Assembly (NCBI GenBank): GCA_905181835.1
Contig: CAJIZF010000006.1
Coordinates: 62,001 to 126,000 of the forward strand
Origin: an uncultured Flavobacteriaceae bacterium
Lineage (GTDB): Bacteria > Bacteroidota > Bacteroidia > Flavobacteriales > Flavobacteriaceae
Direction of reading: 5' to 3'
DNA length: 64,000 nucleotides
Shown here: piece after piece, positions 47,201-56,775 of the stretch
How the letters are laid out: every line of letters begins with the position of its first letter
How positions within the stretch are numbered: the first letter of the stretch is position 1
The notes under the pieces: model-generated
Told to the model about the DNA's origin: nothing
What the model saw: the letters and a program-made list of their open reading frames with translations, nothing else
Database searches by the model: none
Program-made: the position numbers and the translations under genes

Positions 47201-49004
47201 CTAGTGTAGGTTTTTTTAATTTAATTATTGATACAGTACCTTTATTTACCGAGGTTCCTTTATTTCAAATCTGTGACGATACTACACCTGATGGATTTAC
47301 AGAATTTGATTTAGATAGTCTTATCCAACTATTGTCGCTGGGGCCTCTAACCTTACTGTTAGCTATTACTTAACTGAGGAAGATGCTGAAGCAGGTGCAG
47401 TGTCACCTTTATCAAGTCCTTATACAAATACTATAAATCCTGAACTTATTTGGGCACGTGTCGAAGATGATATAGCTGGATGCTATGGAACCTTTGTAAT
47501 TGAACTAAATGTGATTTCACCACTTGCAGGAACTCCAACTCCATTAATTGAATGTGACCAAACTCCAAATGATGGAATAGCCGACTTTAACTTAACCGAA
47601 GCCGATACCGATATAATCAATGGACAGACAAATAATTTTGTAACCTATCATGAAACACTAGCTCAAGCCGAAGCAGGAACAGATGCTTTAGTAAGTCCAT
47701 ACACCAATACAGTTCCTAACATACAAACCATATTTGCAAGATTAGAAGAGGACGTTCTAGGTTGTTACGATGTAACTCAATTAGTACTTCAAGTAGATCC
47801 GGCACCCTCAATTACAGATCCTATAAGTGATTATCAACTGTGTGATAACGATGGTGATGGCTCTGAAACTTTTGACTTAACTTCTAAATATGATGAGATT
47901 GTAAATACACTAACCGATGTTACACTTACGTATTACAATACCGAGGCCGATGCGAATGCAGATACAAATGCTATCGTAACACCTTCTGCCTACATCAGTA
48001 GTGGTACAGAAACGATTTGGGTACGTCTATCTGATAATTTTACACAATGCTACACAATTGGAAATTTTCAAATTGAAACGATATTTTGTCCATTACCAGA
48101 TGCCACAGTATCCATTAATAACGATCTTTACGCTTGTAGAGATCGAGATTTAATTATTGAATATCGTGTTAATAATATAGACGGAACTGCTATACTACCA
48201 GCTTTCACACCGATTTCATTTTATTTAGATGAAATACTAGTCGCTCAAACTCAAACTTTAAATGATATTCCTATTAATGGAAATGAAACTAATTCGATTG
48301 AGATAAATTTACCAATTAATACTCCTAATTTATTTGAAATTTTAGTTAGAGTTGATGATCTTGGTTTCAGTGAGGGTATTATTGAAGAATTGGATGAGCT
48401 AAATAATGAGTATTCAGTATCAATAGAATTTGGTACCATACCTCCTATCCTACCTTTATCAAATCTTATAGAATGTGACGAAGGAAATGAAAGTGCCAAC
48501 TTTAATTTAACGCAACAAAACAATTCAATATCAACTAACACCAACGATATTATTACTTTTTATGTTTCAGAGGAAGATGCTAATCTAAATGAAAATGAAA
48601 TAACTGATACTGGAAATTATCAAAATACATCAAATCCTCAAACTATTTTTATAAGATTAGAAAATGAAATATGTTTTACGACGTCGTCATTTGAGATAGA
48701 AACTGAAAATTGTATTCCATTTATTCCAGAGGGATTTTCTCCGAATAATGACAATATAAACGATGTTTTTGAAATTGATCATCTATTAAATGTATATCTT
48801 GATTTTGAGCTTAAAATATTTAGTCGATATGGGAATATAATATACAAAGGTACTCATGAAGACGGTTTTTGGGATGGTATTTCTAACGAGGGCATTACTT
48901 TAAAGCATCAATTAGTTCCAACAGGAGTTTATATTTATGTTTTACAATTAAACGATTATCGCTATCCAGATAGCTTTATTGGTACTGTTTATATAAATTA
49001 TTGA
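44262..49004 (+). pseudogene. large T9SS type B surface protein with tandem repeats, two compensating frameshifts
   Basis: Very large secreted protein (about 1580 residues if continuous). Parts: signal peptide (FFLFLVPLFCFCQ), an N-terminal beta domain, CARDB-like domains on both sides of the repeats (PDATVSFENIEIICNN, PDATVSINNDLYACRD), about nine copies of a ~94-residue Cys-containing domain, and a C-terminal T9SS type B sorting domain (FIPEGFSPNNDNINDVF, FSRYGNIIY, PTGVYIYVLQL). The frame is in three pieces: to 46022, 46552-47373 and 47400-49004. An extra base near 45983 and a missing base near 47323 explain both breaks, since sister repeat copies read through. ATG 44262 is preferred over the TTG at 44211. 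Probably an adhesin of the gliding or biofilm type. Confidence 0.82.
45828..48023 (+). repeat. 849-bp tandem repeat, about 2.6 copies
   Basis: Copies begin at about 45831, 46681 and 47529 with near identity at DNA level. The spacings are 850 and 848 bases, one above and one below 849 (283 codons), which reveals a one-base insertion in copy 1 and a one-base deletion in copy 2. The third copy diverges after about 48020. Each copy contains three related ~94-residue domains. Confidence 0.9.
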
Positions 49005-49073
49005 ATAAGATAAATAGAAAGAAATAATAAAGTAAAAAGTTATACTTTTACATGAACTAAAAAACTAACAGCT

Positions 49074-50627
49074 TTGAGATATATTTATGGTTTTGTTCTA
49101 ATTTTCACCTTACTTTTATGGAGTTCCTGTCGTAAAGATTTTGAATCTGTTCCTAGTTCAGGGAATTTAGAGTTTTCACAAGACACCATATTTTTAGATA
49201 CAATTTTCACTAATATTGGATCCAGTACTCGAACACTTAAAGTTTATAATCGCAGTAGCGAAGATATAAATATCCCTAACCTGCAATTATCAGGCGGAGA
49301 ATCTTCAAGTTATCGTTTAAATGTTGATGGTATTCCGGGCAAAATATTTCAAGATATTAATATTTTAGCTAATGACAGTATTTTTGTTTTTATTGAAACT
49401 ACCATTGATATCGATAATTTTCCAAATCCAGACAACTCATATTTATACGAAGACAGAATTGTATTTGACTCAGGCACCAATACTCAAGATGTTAACTTAA
49501 TTACTTTAGTAAAAGATGCTGTTTTTCTTTTTCCTGAACAAAGTTCAGATGGAACTGTAGAGACTTTAAATCTTGGTACCGAAGATGAACCTATTTTAAT
49601 AGAAGGTTTTTATTTAAACGATGATCAACTAAATTTTACCAATGAAAAGCCATATGTTATTTATGGGTATGCAGCGGTAGCACCAAACAAAACGTTAATA
49701 GTTGAACCTGGAGCTAGAATTCATTTCCATAGAGATAGTGGTATTTTAGTTGCAAATACTGCTTCCATGAAATCAATTGGATTGGCCAGTAGCGACTCAG
49801 AGTCGATGGAAAATCAAATTATATTTGAAGGTGATCGATTGGAACCATCATTTGCTGATGTACCAGGTCAATGGGGTACCATATGGCTAACTGCGGGCAG
49901 TACTAATCATGAATTTAGTTATACAACTATTAAAAATTCAATAGTAGGAATACTGATGGATAGTAATGATGGAGATCGTACGTTATCATTAAAAAATGTT
50001 GAAATATACAACACCTCGAATGTCGGCTTGTTAGCACGTACTGGCGACATCTATGGTGAAAATCTAATCATAAATAATAGTGGCCAATCATCGTTATCAT
50101 GTAGCTTAGGGGGAAAATATAATTTTATTCATTCAACATTTGTAAATTATTGGACTAATAACTTCAGAATATTTCCTGCAGTTTCGATAGATAACGTTTT
50201 ACAGATTGGTGAAAATGAATTTATTACCTCAGATTTAATCGAAGCAAATTTTATAAATTGTATTGTATACGGTAATGAAGCAAGAGAATTAATATTCACT
50301 CAAAGTCAAGAGGCTGCTTTTAACTTTAATTTTAAAAATAGCTTAATACGATTTGATGATCCTAACGGAAATTTTGAAGATGATTTGAATTATGATTTTC
50401 TAAATGAAAGTCTTTACCTCAATACTGTTAGGAATCAGAATCCCTCGTTTTTGAATACTACACTGAATGATTTTAATATAGAAACCGATGTATCTGGTGC
50501 CGACGGAATAGGAGATCCATTAGATGCATTAACAGTTCCACTTGACGGAAATGGAACTAGTAGAAATGTTTCAGCTCCCGATGCTGGAGCCTACGAAAGT
50601 ATTATTTATCCTGATGAAGGAACATAA
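49074..50627 (+). CDS. beta-helix-type lipoprotein, conserved in flavobacteria
   Basis: Predicted outer-membrane or periplasmic lipoprotein of 517 residues: hydrophobic N-terminus with lipobox Cys19 (LLWSSCRKDFE), an N-terminal immunoglobulin-like part with FTNIGSSTRTLKVYN, and a C-terminal right-handed beta-helix-like region (TIKNSIVGILMDSNDG, LKNVEIYNTSNVGLLAR, NLIINNSG). The TTG at 49074 is the only usable start ahead of the signal sequence. I recognise it as a conserved flavobacterial protein of unknown role. It follows the T9SS surface protein by 69 bases. Terminator downstream at 50626-50656. Confidence 0.82.
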   Translation: MRYIYGFVLIFTLLLWSSCRKDFESVPSSGNLEFSQDTIFLDTIFTNIGSSTRTLKVYNRSSEDINIPNLQLSGGESSSYRLNVDGIPGKIFQDINILANDSIFVFIETTIDIDNFPNPDNSYLYEDRIVFDSGTNTQDVNLITLVKDAVFLFPEQSSDGTVETLNLGTEDEPILIEGFYLNDDQLNFTNEKPYVIYGYAAVAPNKTLIVEPGARIHFHRDSGILVANTASMKSIGLASSDSESMENQIIFEGDRLEPSFADVPGQWGTIWLTAGSTNHEFSYTTIKNSIVGILMDSNDGDRTLSLKNVEIYNTSNVGLLARTGDIYGENLIINNSGQSSLSCSLGGKYNFIHSTFVNYWTNNFRIFPAVSIDNVLQIGENEFITSDLIEANFINCIVYGNEARELIFTQSQEAAFNFNFKNSLIRFDDPNGNFEDDLNYDFLNESLYLNTVRNQNPSFLNTTLNDFNIETDVSGADGIGDPLDALTVPLDGNGTSRNVSAPDAGAYESIIYPDEGT

Positions 50628-50656
50628 AAAAAGCCTTTTCATTGAAAAGGCTTTTT
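50626..50656. terminator. bidirectional Rho-independent terminator
   Basis: Thirteen-base perfect arms (AAAAAGCCTTTTC at 50628-50640 and its complement at 50644-50656) around a three-base loop, with A and T runs, between the convergent lipoprotein and cold-shock genes. Confidence 0.88.
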
Positions 50657-50677
50657 ATTAAAAAATGATATTTTATA

Positions 50678-50872
50678 TTAAAGAACTTTCACATTTACTG
50701 CGTTCATTCCTTTTTTACCTTCTTTTAATTCAAATTCAACTTTGTCCTCTTCACGAATATCTTCATCGATTAATCCAGAGATGTGAACAAAATGTTCTGT
50801 GTTTGTGTCATCTTCAGTAATAAAACCATATCCTTTGGAAGCATTGAAGAATTTAACTGTACCTGTTTGCAT
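50678..50872 (-). CDS. cold-shock domain protein
   Basis: A 64-residue single-stranded nucleic-acid chaperone of the CspA family. RNP1 is KGYGFI and RNP2 is FVHIS, within the five-stranded fold starting QTGTVKFFNASKGYGFITED. Start ATG at 50872, with TACATTTG at 50900-50907 as the -7 box. It ends in a shared terminator. Specific cspA/B/C assignment is not possible from sequence. Confidence 0.94.
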   Translation of the reverse strand: MQTGTVKFFNASKGYGFITEDDTNTEHFVHISGLIDEDIREEDKVEFELKEGKKGMNAVNVKVL

Positions 50873-50899
50873 TATTTTAAAATTTATTTAATTAAGCCG

Positions 50900-50907
50900 C
50901 AAATGTA
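50900..50907 (-). promoter_or_regulatory. Bacteroidota -7 promoter box for the cold-shock gene
   Basis: Minus strand TACATTTG, a TAnnTTTG match, about 22 bases (transcription start) before the ATG at 50872. Confidence 0.55.
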
Positions 50908-50935
50908 GTTTTTTTTATTTAATAAAAAGGTTTTA

Positions 50936-52657
50936 TTAGTTGATAATTAACTTTTTGGTTAAAATTTGCGATTGGTTAAAAATATTAAGAAAATATACAC
51001 CACTATCAAAATCACTTAAATCAAGACTCGTTTCTGAAGATTGTTGTGACCTATTTAATAAAACCTTTCCAGTAACATCTGTTAAGTGTAATACCATTTT
51101 TTCGCTAAAATTATTTATTTTGATATGGAACTTTTTACCTGGATTCGGGTAAACTAATAAGTTTTTATCTTGATTTTCATTTATTCCTAATTCACCGCCT
51201 TCTATAATTGTTATATGGCTATTTATAGGAGGGGTTTGAATTACATCAACTTGACCACTTAACCAAGAAACTTTAATATAATCTATTGAATTAGCTGCTC
51301 CCAATCCAAAAAACTCATAAGCTGAATTTTGGCCAAGGAATCCTTCGCCACATAAGGTATAATTATATTGTTTATTTCCGTTAATAGAAATTTCTATCCA
51401 AGAACCTATTCCCTGACGATTACTATCAATTCCCTCTAGCTTAACTTTTAACCAATTATTATTTTGATTAGTTATATTTTTCCATAAAAAAATGTTGTCA
51501 GGTTCGTAGTTTAAGACTGCTATATCTGGATAACCATCATTGTTAATATCTCCAATTGCATTAGAAAAACTTTGAGCTGTATCGTTTTCAAAACCTGCAG
51601 AAGAGGGAATGGTATAATTACCAATTCCATCATTTTCGTAAAAAGCAGAAGGTAAAAAACTTGTTGTGCCATCCAAAGCTCCACTTACATACAAATCCAA
51701 ATCTGTATCATTTTCAGCATCTAAAAATACAGCTCCCCAAGCAGCAGATTCAAACAATGTTCCATTATTTTCAGCAATATTGCTAAAAGTACCATCTCCA
51801 TTATTTTTTAAAAAAATATTACCTGCTACGGTATTAGTAATATAAATGTCTAACCAAGTATCATTATTATAATCGCCAATTGTAGTAGACATAGCATCCA
51901 TTGATAAATTAGTTCCTGTCTCCTCTCCTACTTCGGTAAATGTACCATCTCCATTATTTTTATATAATAAGTTTTGTGTATCTAGTTTATCATTTGCAAT
52001 GTATAAATCTTGCCAACCATCATTATTATAGTCAAAGAAAGCGGAACAGAATGAAAAATGATGGTTATTATCTATTCCAACAAGGTCGTTTACAATAGTG
52101 AAAGTTCCATCGCCATTATTGTGGTATAAATAATTTTGTATGTCATCACCTAAATTGCCTCTAGAACATATAAAAACGTCTAATAAACCATCTTTGTCAT
52201 AATCCCCCCAGGAGCTTCCAAAATTAGAATTATTATTGAGATTTAATCCTGATGATATGGTGATATTGTCAAAAACCATATTTCCGAGATTCTCAAATAA
52301 TACGTTTGAATCTGAATTACTTGTAATAAATAAGTCATAATCGTTATCGTTATCAAAATCAATCCATTGTACTGTTTTAGTCTCAAATAATTCATCTTCG
52401 ATACCAAAATCAATTTGAGAAAAATATCCATTAGTATTGTTATAGAATTTTACAGGCTCTCCTTCTTCAGAAGAAACAGTAATATCATCCCAACCATCGT
52501 TATCAAAATCAAAAAATGATATTCCACCTCCTAAAGTACCAATTCCATAACAAGAGTTGTCAAATCCAAGTAAAATAGACTCTTCGCTAAATTGTACTTG
52601 TGCTAAAGTATTAGGAAGATAAATTATATAAAATAATAATAAGAAAAAAAACCTCAT
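50936..52657 (-). CDS. VCBS/FG-GAP repeat and ASPIC/UnbV protein with T9SS type A sorting domain
   Basis: Secreted protein of 573 residues (signal peptide FFFLLLFYIIYLPNTLAQ). Seven or so FG-GAP/VCBS propeller repeats with calcium-binding DxDxDG loops (FDNDGWDDI, DYDKDGLLDVF, DINNDGYPDIA) are followed by an ASPIC/UnbV domain (GIGSWIEISINGNKQYN) and a type A sorting domain (LVYPNPGKKFHI). This matches the CRTAC1-type family common in marine Bacteroidota. Likely exposed on the surface; binding partner unknown. It lies 12 bases downstream of glyA. Confidence 0.88.
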   Translation of the reverse strand: MRFFFLLLFYIIYLPNTLAQVQFSEESILLGFDNSCYGIGTLGGGISFFDFDNDGWDDITVSSEEGEPVKFYNNTNGYFSQIDFGIEDELFETKTVQWIDFDNDNDYDLFITSNSDSNVLFENLGNMVFDNITISSGLNLNNNSNFGSSWGDYDKDGLLDVFICSRGNLGDDIQNYLYHNNGDGTFTIVNDLVGIDNNHHFSFCSAFFDYNNDGWQDLYIANDKLDTQNLLYKNNGDGTFTEVGEETGTNLSMDAMSTTIGDYNNDTWLDIYITNTVAGNIFLKNNGDGTFSNIAENNGTLFESAAWGAVFLDAENDTDLDLYVSGALDGTTSFLPSAFYENDGIGNYTIPSSAGFENDTAQSFSNAIGDINNDGYPDIAVLNYEPDNIFLWKNITNQNNNWLKVKLEGIDSNRQGIGSWIEISINGNKQYNYTLCGEGFLGQNSAYEFFGLGAANSIDYIKVSWLSGQVDVIQTPPINSHITIIEGGELGINENQDKNLLVYPNPGKKFHIKINNFSEKMVLHLTDVTGKVLLNRSQQSSETSLDLSDFDSGVYFLNIFNQSQILTKKLIIN

Positions 52658-52669
52658 AAAATCAGAATA

Positions 52670-53944
52670 TCACGCTTTGAACAAATCTCTTCCATCCATT
52701 AATTCATTGACTTTTAACGCAATTACCTCAAGTTTTTCTGAGTCATTAAAATTCATTATCACCTCGTCTACTAAATCAACGACTAATTGCATATCAGCTT
52801 CAACCAAACCTCTAGTAGTAATCGCAGGTGTTCCTATTCTAATACCACTGGTAACAAATGGAGATTTATCATCAAAGGGGACCATATTTTTATTAACTGT
52901 AATATCAGCTTTTACCAGAGCTTCCTCTGCTTCTTTTCCAGTAATGTTTTTATTCCTTAAATCTATTAATAACATATGGTTATCAGTTCCTCCGGATATA
53001 ATTTGATAATCTTTGTCCATAAAAGCTTTTGCCATAACTTTTGCGTTCTTTTTTACTTGTACAGAATAATGTAAAAAATCATCTGTTAAAGCTTCTCCAA
53101 AAGCTACCGCTTTAGCAGCAATAACATGTTCTAGAGGCCCTCCCTGATTTCCAGGAAAAATACCACTGTTTAACAATGAAGACATTTTTTTTAAATTTCC
53201 GTTTTTTAATTTAATTCCAAAAGGATTTTCAAAATCTTTGCCCATCATTATCAAACCTCCTCGTGGTCCTCTTAAAGTTTTGTGAGTAGTGGTCGTAACG
53301 ATGTGACAATATGGTATTGGATCACTAATAATGCCTTTAGCAATCAGTCCTGCAGGATGTGAAATATCTGCCAGTAAAATGGCACCTACTTTATCTGCGA
53401 TCTCTCTAAATCGTTTATAATCAAATTCTCGTGAATAGGCCGAAGCTCCTGCTATAATCATCTTAGGTTTTTCCCGTATTGCAATTTCCTCTACTACATT
53501 CATATTAATTAAACCTGTTGTTTTATCCACTCCATAAAAAACAGGATTGTATAATTTTCCAGAAAAATTAACTGGTGATCCGTGAGTTAGATGCCCCCCA
53601 TGAGAAAGATCAAAGCCCAAGAACGTATCACCCGGTTTTAAACAAGCGAAAAAAACAGCAGTATTCGCTTGAGACCCACTATGAGGTTGAACATTTACAT
53701 AGTCTGCTCCAAAAAGAGTTTTGGCTCTATCGATTGCTAATTGTTCGACTTCATCAACAATCTCGCATCCACCATAATATCTTTTTCCAGGATAACCTTC
53801 TGCATATTTGTTGGTAAGGACGGAACCCGTAGCTTCAAGTACTTGATTACTAACAAAATTCTCAGATGCTATAAGCTCTAAACCTTGAAGTTGTCGTTTT
53901 TCTTCTTCTTGAATCAAGTCAAAAATTTGCTCATCTTTTATCAT
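52670..53944 (-). CDS. glyA: serine hydroxymethyltransferase
   Basis: PLP enzyme interconverting serine and glycine with transfer of a one-carbon unit to tetrahydrofolate. The PLP lysine is in [15 protein letters not shown] (near residue 222), and [34 protein letters not shown] and HPAGLIA are conserved. Length 424 is standard. It complements gcvT elsewhere in the window. A TATTTTTG box lies at 53971-53978. Confidence 0.96.
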   Translation of the reverse strand: MIKDEQIFDLIQEEEKRQLQGLELIASENFVSNQVLEATGSVLTNKYAEGYPGKRYYGGCEIVDEVEQLAIDRAKTLFGADYVNVQPHSGSQANTAVFFACLKPGDTFLGFDLSHGGHLTHGSPVNFSGKLYNPVFYGVDKTTGLINMNVVEEIAIREKPKMIIAGASAYSREFDYKRFREIADKVGAILLADISHPAGLIAKGIISDPIPYCHIVTTTTHKTLRGPRGGLIMMGKDFENPFGIKLKNGNLKKMSSLLNSGIFPGNQGGPLEHVIAAKAVAFGEALTDDFLHYSVQVKKNAKVMAKAFMDKDYQIISGGTDNHMLLIDLRNKNITGKEAEEALVKADITVNKNMVPFDDKSPFVTSGIRIGTPAITTRGLVEADMQLVVDLVDEVIMNFNDSEKLEVIALKVNELMDGRDLFKA

Positions 53945-53970
53945 AAGTATTTTTCTAAAAAAATTAAATT

Positions 53971-53978
53971 CAAAAATA
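53971..53978 (-). promoter_or_regulatory. Bacteroidota -7 promoter box for glyA
   Basis: Minus strand TATTTTTG, a TAnnTTTG match, 26 bases before the glyA start. Confidence 0.45.
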
Positions 53979-54011
53979 CAAAAAGCGTACCTTATAAATT
54001 AACTAAAATTA

Positions 54012-54019
54012 TATCTTTG
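54012..54019 (+). promoter_or_regulatory. Bacteroidota -7 promoter box for fahA
   Basis: TATCTTTG matches TAnnTTTG, 35 bases before the fumarylacetoacetase ATG. Confidence 0.5.
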
Positions 54020-54054
54020 ATTAAGATTTTACTAACAAAAAAATAAGACTATAT

Positions 54055-55335
54055 ATGCCACTTTCTGCAAACGATCCTTCAAGGAAATCTTGGATTAAAA
54101 CTTCACTAAATTCAGATTTTCCAATTCAAAATATTCCTTTTGGGGTTTTTCTTACTAGAGGTGATATCATAACCATCGGTACACGTATTGGTGATTATGC
54201 AATTGATCTTGGAGCTCTACATCAGCTTGGTTATTTTGAAGGAATAGATTTAACGGATGATATTTTTATGCAAGACAGCTTAAACGATTTTATTGCCGAC
54301 GGCAGAAAAACGTGGAGATTAGTTCGTAATCGCATATCAGATATCTTTCTAGATAGTAATAATAAACTTCAGGATAATGAAGAACATAAAAAAGTAGTTT
54401 TATTTACTCTTGATGAAATTGAAATGCAATTACCGGTAGATATCGGTGATTATACAGATTTTTATGCTAGTAAAGAACATGCAACAAATGTGGGATCCCT
54501 TTTTCGAGATCCAGAAAATGCGTTATTACCTAATTGGCTTAGAATTCCTATTGGCTATCATGGACGCAGTTCATCAATTATCCCCTCAGGAACCCCCATC
54601 CACAGACCTTATGGACAGACTAAACCAGGAGAAGATGGTATACCAGGATTCGGTCCCTCTAAATTAGTTGATTTTGAATTAGAAATGGCTTTTATAACGA
54701 TGGACTCCAATTATTTAGGACACAGAATTCCTATCCAGGAAGCTGAAGATTATATTTTTGGATTGGTATTGTTTAATGACTGGAGTGCAAGAGATATTCA
54801 AGCATGGGAATACGTCCCCTTAGGACCTTTTTTAGGAAAAAACTTTGCGTCTACCATTTCGCCTTGGATAGTTACTTTAGATGCACTAGAACCTTTTAGA
54901 ACCAATGGTCCAACACAAGATCCAGCACCACTTCCCTATCTAGCTCATGGCAACAATAAAAATTTTGATATAAAATTACAGGTTGCCATTCAGCCAGAGA
55001 ATGATGAAGAAACTGTAGTTGCTAATTCTAATTTTAAGTATATGTATTGGTCTATGGCTCAACAATTAACGCATCACACAGTTAACGGTTGTAATTTGCG
55101 ATCGGGAGATATGATGGGAAGTGGTACAATTTCTGGACCTACTAAAGATAGTTATGGATCCATGTTAGAATTAAGTTGGAGAGGTCAAAACCCTGTTTCT
55201 TTGAAAAATAATAAGGAACGAAAATTTATTCAAGATAACGATACTGTCATAATGCGTGCATATTCAGAGAAAAGTGGATTACGAATAGGATTTGGCGAAT
55301 GTATTGGGAAAATACTACCTGCGCTAGAAAATTAA
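54055..55335 (+). CDS. fahA: fumarylacetoacetase
   Basis: Last step of tyrosine breakdown: 4-fumarylacetoacetate to fumarate and acetoacetate. N-terminal SH3-like domain (IQNIPFGVFLTRGD) and catalytic FAH domain with metal and substrate residues in DFYASKEHATNVG, IPIGYHGRSSSI, VDFELEMAFI, LFNDWSARDIQ and SGTISGP. Length 426 matches the bacterial two-domain enzyme. The rest of the tyrosine pathway (hmgA, hppD) is not in the window. Its end overlaps ytxJ on the opposite strand by four bases. Confidence 0.95.
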   Translation: MPLSANDPSRKSWIKTSLNSDFPIQNIPFGVFLTRGDIITIGTRIGDYAIDLGALHQLGYFEGIDLTDDIFMQDSLNDFIADGRKTWRLVRNRISDIFLDSNNKLQDNEEHKKVVLFTLDEIEMQLPVDIGDYTDFYASKEHATNVGSLFRDPENALLPNWLRIPIGYHGRSSSIIPSGTPIHRPYGQTKPGEDGIPGFGPSKLVDFELEMAFITMDSNYLGHRIPIQEAEDYIFGLVLFNDWSARDIQAWEYVPLGPFLGKNFASTISPWIVTLDALEPFRTNGPTQDPAPLPYLAHGNNKNFDIKLQVAIQPENDEETVVANSNFKYMYWSMAQQLTHHTVNGCNLRSGDMMGSGTISGPTKDSYGSMLELSWRGQNPVSLKNNKERKFIQDNDTVIMRAYSEKSGLRIGFGECIGKILPALEN

Positions 55336-55724
55336 ATGTAATTAACTAGAATAGTAGCGTCTATATCATGATGAGAGCTCTTATGTATAGCTGTTCCATT
55401 TTTCAAAATAATTAGTTGTGGGCTTTGATGGGAAACTTTAAAACCTGAAGCAATTTCGTTAGATATGTCTCTGTATAGTAGTAAATCTAAATAATATAGT
55501 TTAACTGAGCTCATTTCTATGTTTAATTGTTTCTCAAATTGACGTAAAGCCATACGACTAATTCCACATCGTGTAGAATGTTTAAAAATGGCAACAGGTT
55601 TTATATGCGATTCTTTATAAATATTCTCTAATTGATCTAAAGAGGTCAATGAAATCCAAGGAATCTGCTTTTTTATTTCTTTTTTATTCTTATTTTCTCC
55701 AAATATTTTTTTTAAAAAACTCAT
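55332..55724 (-). CDS. ytxJ: monothiol bacilliredoxin YtxJ
   Basis: Bacillithiol-dependent monothiol redoxin of 130 residues that removes bacillithiol from protein cysteines. The conserved Cys53 is in KHSTRCGISRMALRQFE, with the family's N-terminal IPWISLTS and C-terminal ISHQSPQL-type segment. I place the start at the ATG at 55724. The TTG at 55754 overlaps a TAATTTTG promoter box at 55752-55759 and cannot be used. It implies bacillithiol in this organism. Confidence 0.88.
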   Translation of the reverse strand: MSFLKKIFGENKNKKEIKKQIPWISLTSLDQLENIYKESHIKPVAIFKHSTRCGISRMALRQFEKQLNIEMSSVKLYYLDLLLYRDISNEIASGFKVSHQSPQLIILKNGTAIHKSSHHDIDATILVNYI

Positions 55725-55751
55725 AGCTAATAATTCATTATTAATTTCTAA

Positions 55752-55759
55752 CAAAATTA
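55752..55759 (-). promoter_or_regulatory. Bacteroidota -7 promoter box for ytxJ
   Basis: Minus strand TAATTTTG, a TAnnTTTG match. It covers the upstream in-frame TTG and so fixes the ytxJ start at 55724. Confidence 0.55.
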
Positions 55760-55830
55760 TGTTTTAAAATTAGCATAAAACTACATAAAAAATAAATCAT
55801 ACTATAAAATTAGTTGGTTAGTTATAAAAC

Positions 55831-55861
55831 AAAAAACCTTCAGATACTGAAGGTTTTTTTT
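55831..55861 (-). terminator. Rho-independent terminator of the secreted redoxin gene
   Basis: Arms ACCTTCAG and CTGAAGGT around a short loop, with T run on the minus strand and matching A run, directly after the gene ending at 55880. Confidence 0.85.
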
Positions 55862-55879
55862 AAAATAAATCATTCTATA

Positions 55880-56674
55880 TTATTTAATAATTATCTTTTT
55901 TGTTGCTGAGCTAGTTTCAGTAGTTACTTTAACTAAATAAGTTCCTGAGCTTACATTTAGGCTAAAAGCCATATTGTTAGCATTTACATTTAGCGAATAC
56001 ACTTCTCTTCCTATTAAATCAAAAACTTGAATTGTTTTAGCTACTTGATTTTCCATTACTAAAGAAATATTCTGTCCGTTTGATATAGAAGGTACAACAG
56101 CAAATTCAACATTTTGAGTATCTGTTACTCCTAAAATTGTACATTCCATAACTTCAGGTTCTAAACCATTAGGGAAAGTTGCTTCAAAAGTTGTAATATC
56201 GGTTAAAGGCCAAATATCACGATTCAGAAGAGTTCTATCTGGGCCAATTAAACAAAAGGTAGGATAAGCACTAACTCCAAAATTACTATCTACGCCACCA
56301 GCTCCTCCATCTGCACTTACAGCAGGAGGAAGATTAAAAGGACCTCCGTAAGTTTCTCCGTATTGAAGAACCTCTTCATCTGAATCGGTACCGTTATTTA
56401 TTGATATCATAACTAAGTCACCGCCATTACAGCCATATTTGTCATAAAATTCGCTAAAAGTTGGTTGCCATGTTTGACAAGGACCACAAGTATCAAAAAA
56501 GAAATCTAAATAAATGTGCTTTCCAGCATCAGCATATTCGTAAAGATTGTGTTCAACGCCGAAGATATCTGTTACTGTAAAATCATCAACAATATCTCCA
56601 ACATTGTAGTTGGTTGTTTGAGCAAAAATTAATGTTGTTAATAACAACATTAATAGGGATGTAATTTTTTTCAT
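55880..56674 (-). CDS. secreted TlpA-like redoxin with T9SS type A sorting domain
   Basis: A 264-residue extracellular thioredoxin-fold protein. Signal peptide residues 1-19 (ending IFAQ), a thioredoxin domain with CGPC at Cys63-Cys66 (FFDTCGPCQTWQP), cis-proline in GVSAYPTFCL, and a C-terminal type A sorting domain (IQVFDLIGREVY, SGTYLVKVTTETSSATKKIIIK) marking it for the T9SS. It is an unusual place for a redox enzyme, since it works outside the cell; the partner is unknown. It diverges from the tetR gene. Confidence 0.88.
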   Translation of the reverse strand: MKKITSLLMLLLTTLIFAQTTNYNVGDIVDDFTVTDIFGVEHNLYEYADAGKHIYLDFFFDTCGPCQTWQPTFSEFYDKYGCNGGDLVMISINNGTDSDEEVLQYGETYGGPFNLPPAVSADGGAGGVDSNFGVSAYPTFCLIGPDRTLLNRDIWPLTDITTFEATFPNGLEPEVMECTILGVTDTQNVEFAVVPSISNGQNISLVMENQVAKTIQVFDLIGREVYSLNVNANNMAFSLNVSSGTYLVKVTTETSSATKKIIIK

Positions 56675-56752
56675 TAAATTATTTTTAGTTAATTATTAAA
56701 CACAATATAGAAAAACGTTTTGGATATTTATTTAAAAGTAATTAGAAATAAT

Positions 56753-56768
56753 TATACCATTTGGTATA
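56753..56768. promoter_or_regulatory. perfect inverted repeat, likely TetR operator
   Basis: TATACCA-TT-TGGTATA, seven-base arms around two bases. It lies just upstream of the -7 box at 56776-56783 and covers the -33 region of the tetR promoter, where a repressor would block RNA polymerase. It is also close to the divergent redoxin gene. Confidence 0.65.
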
Positions 56769-56775
56769 TTTTAAA

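Noticed and set aside
45828..48023. CRISPR array or mobile element because of long direct repeats.
   Set aside because: The unit is 849 bp, in-frame coding and without spacers or transposase.
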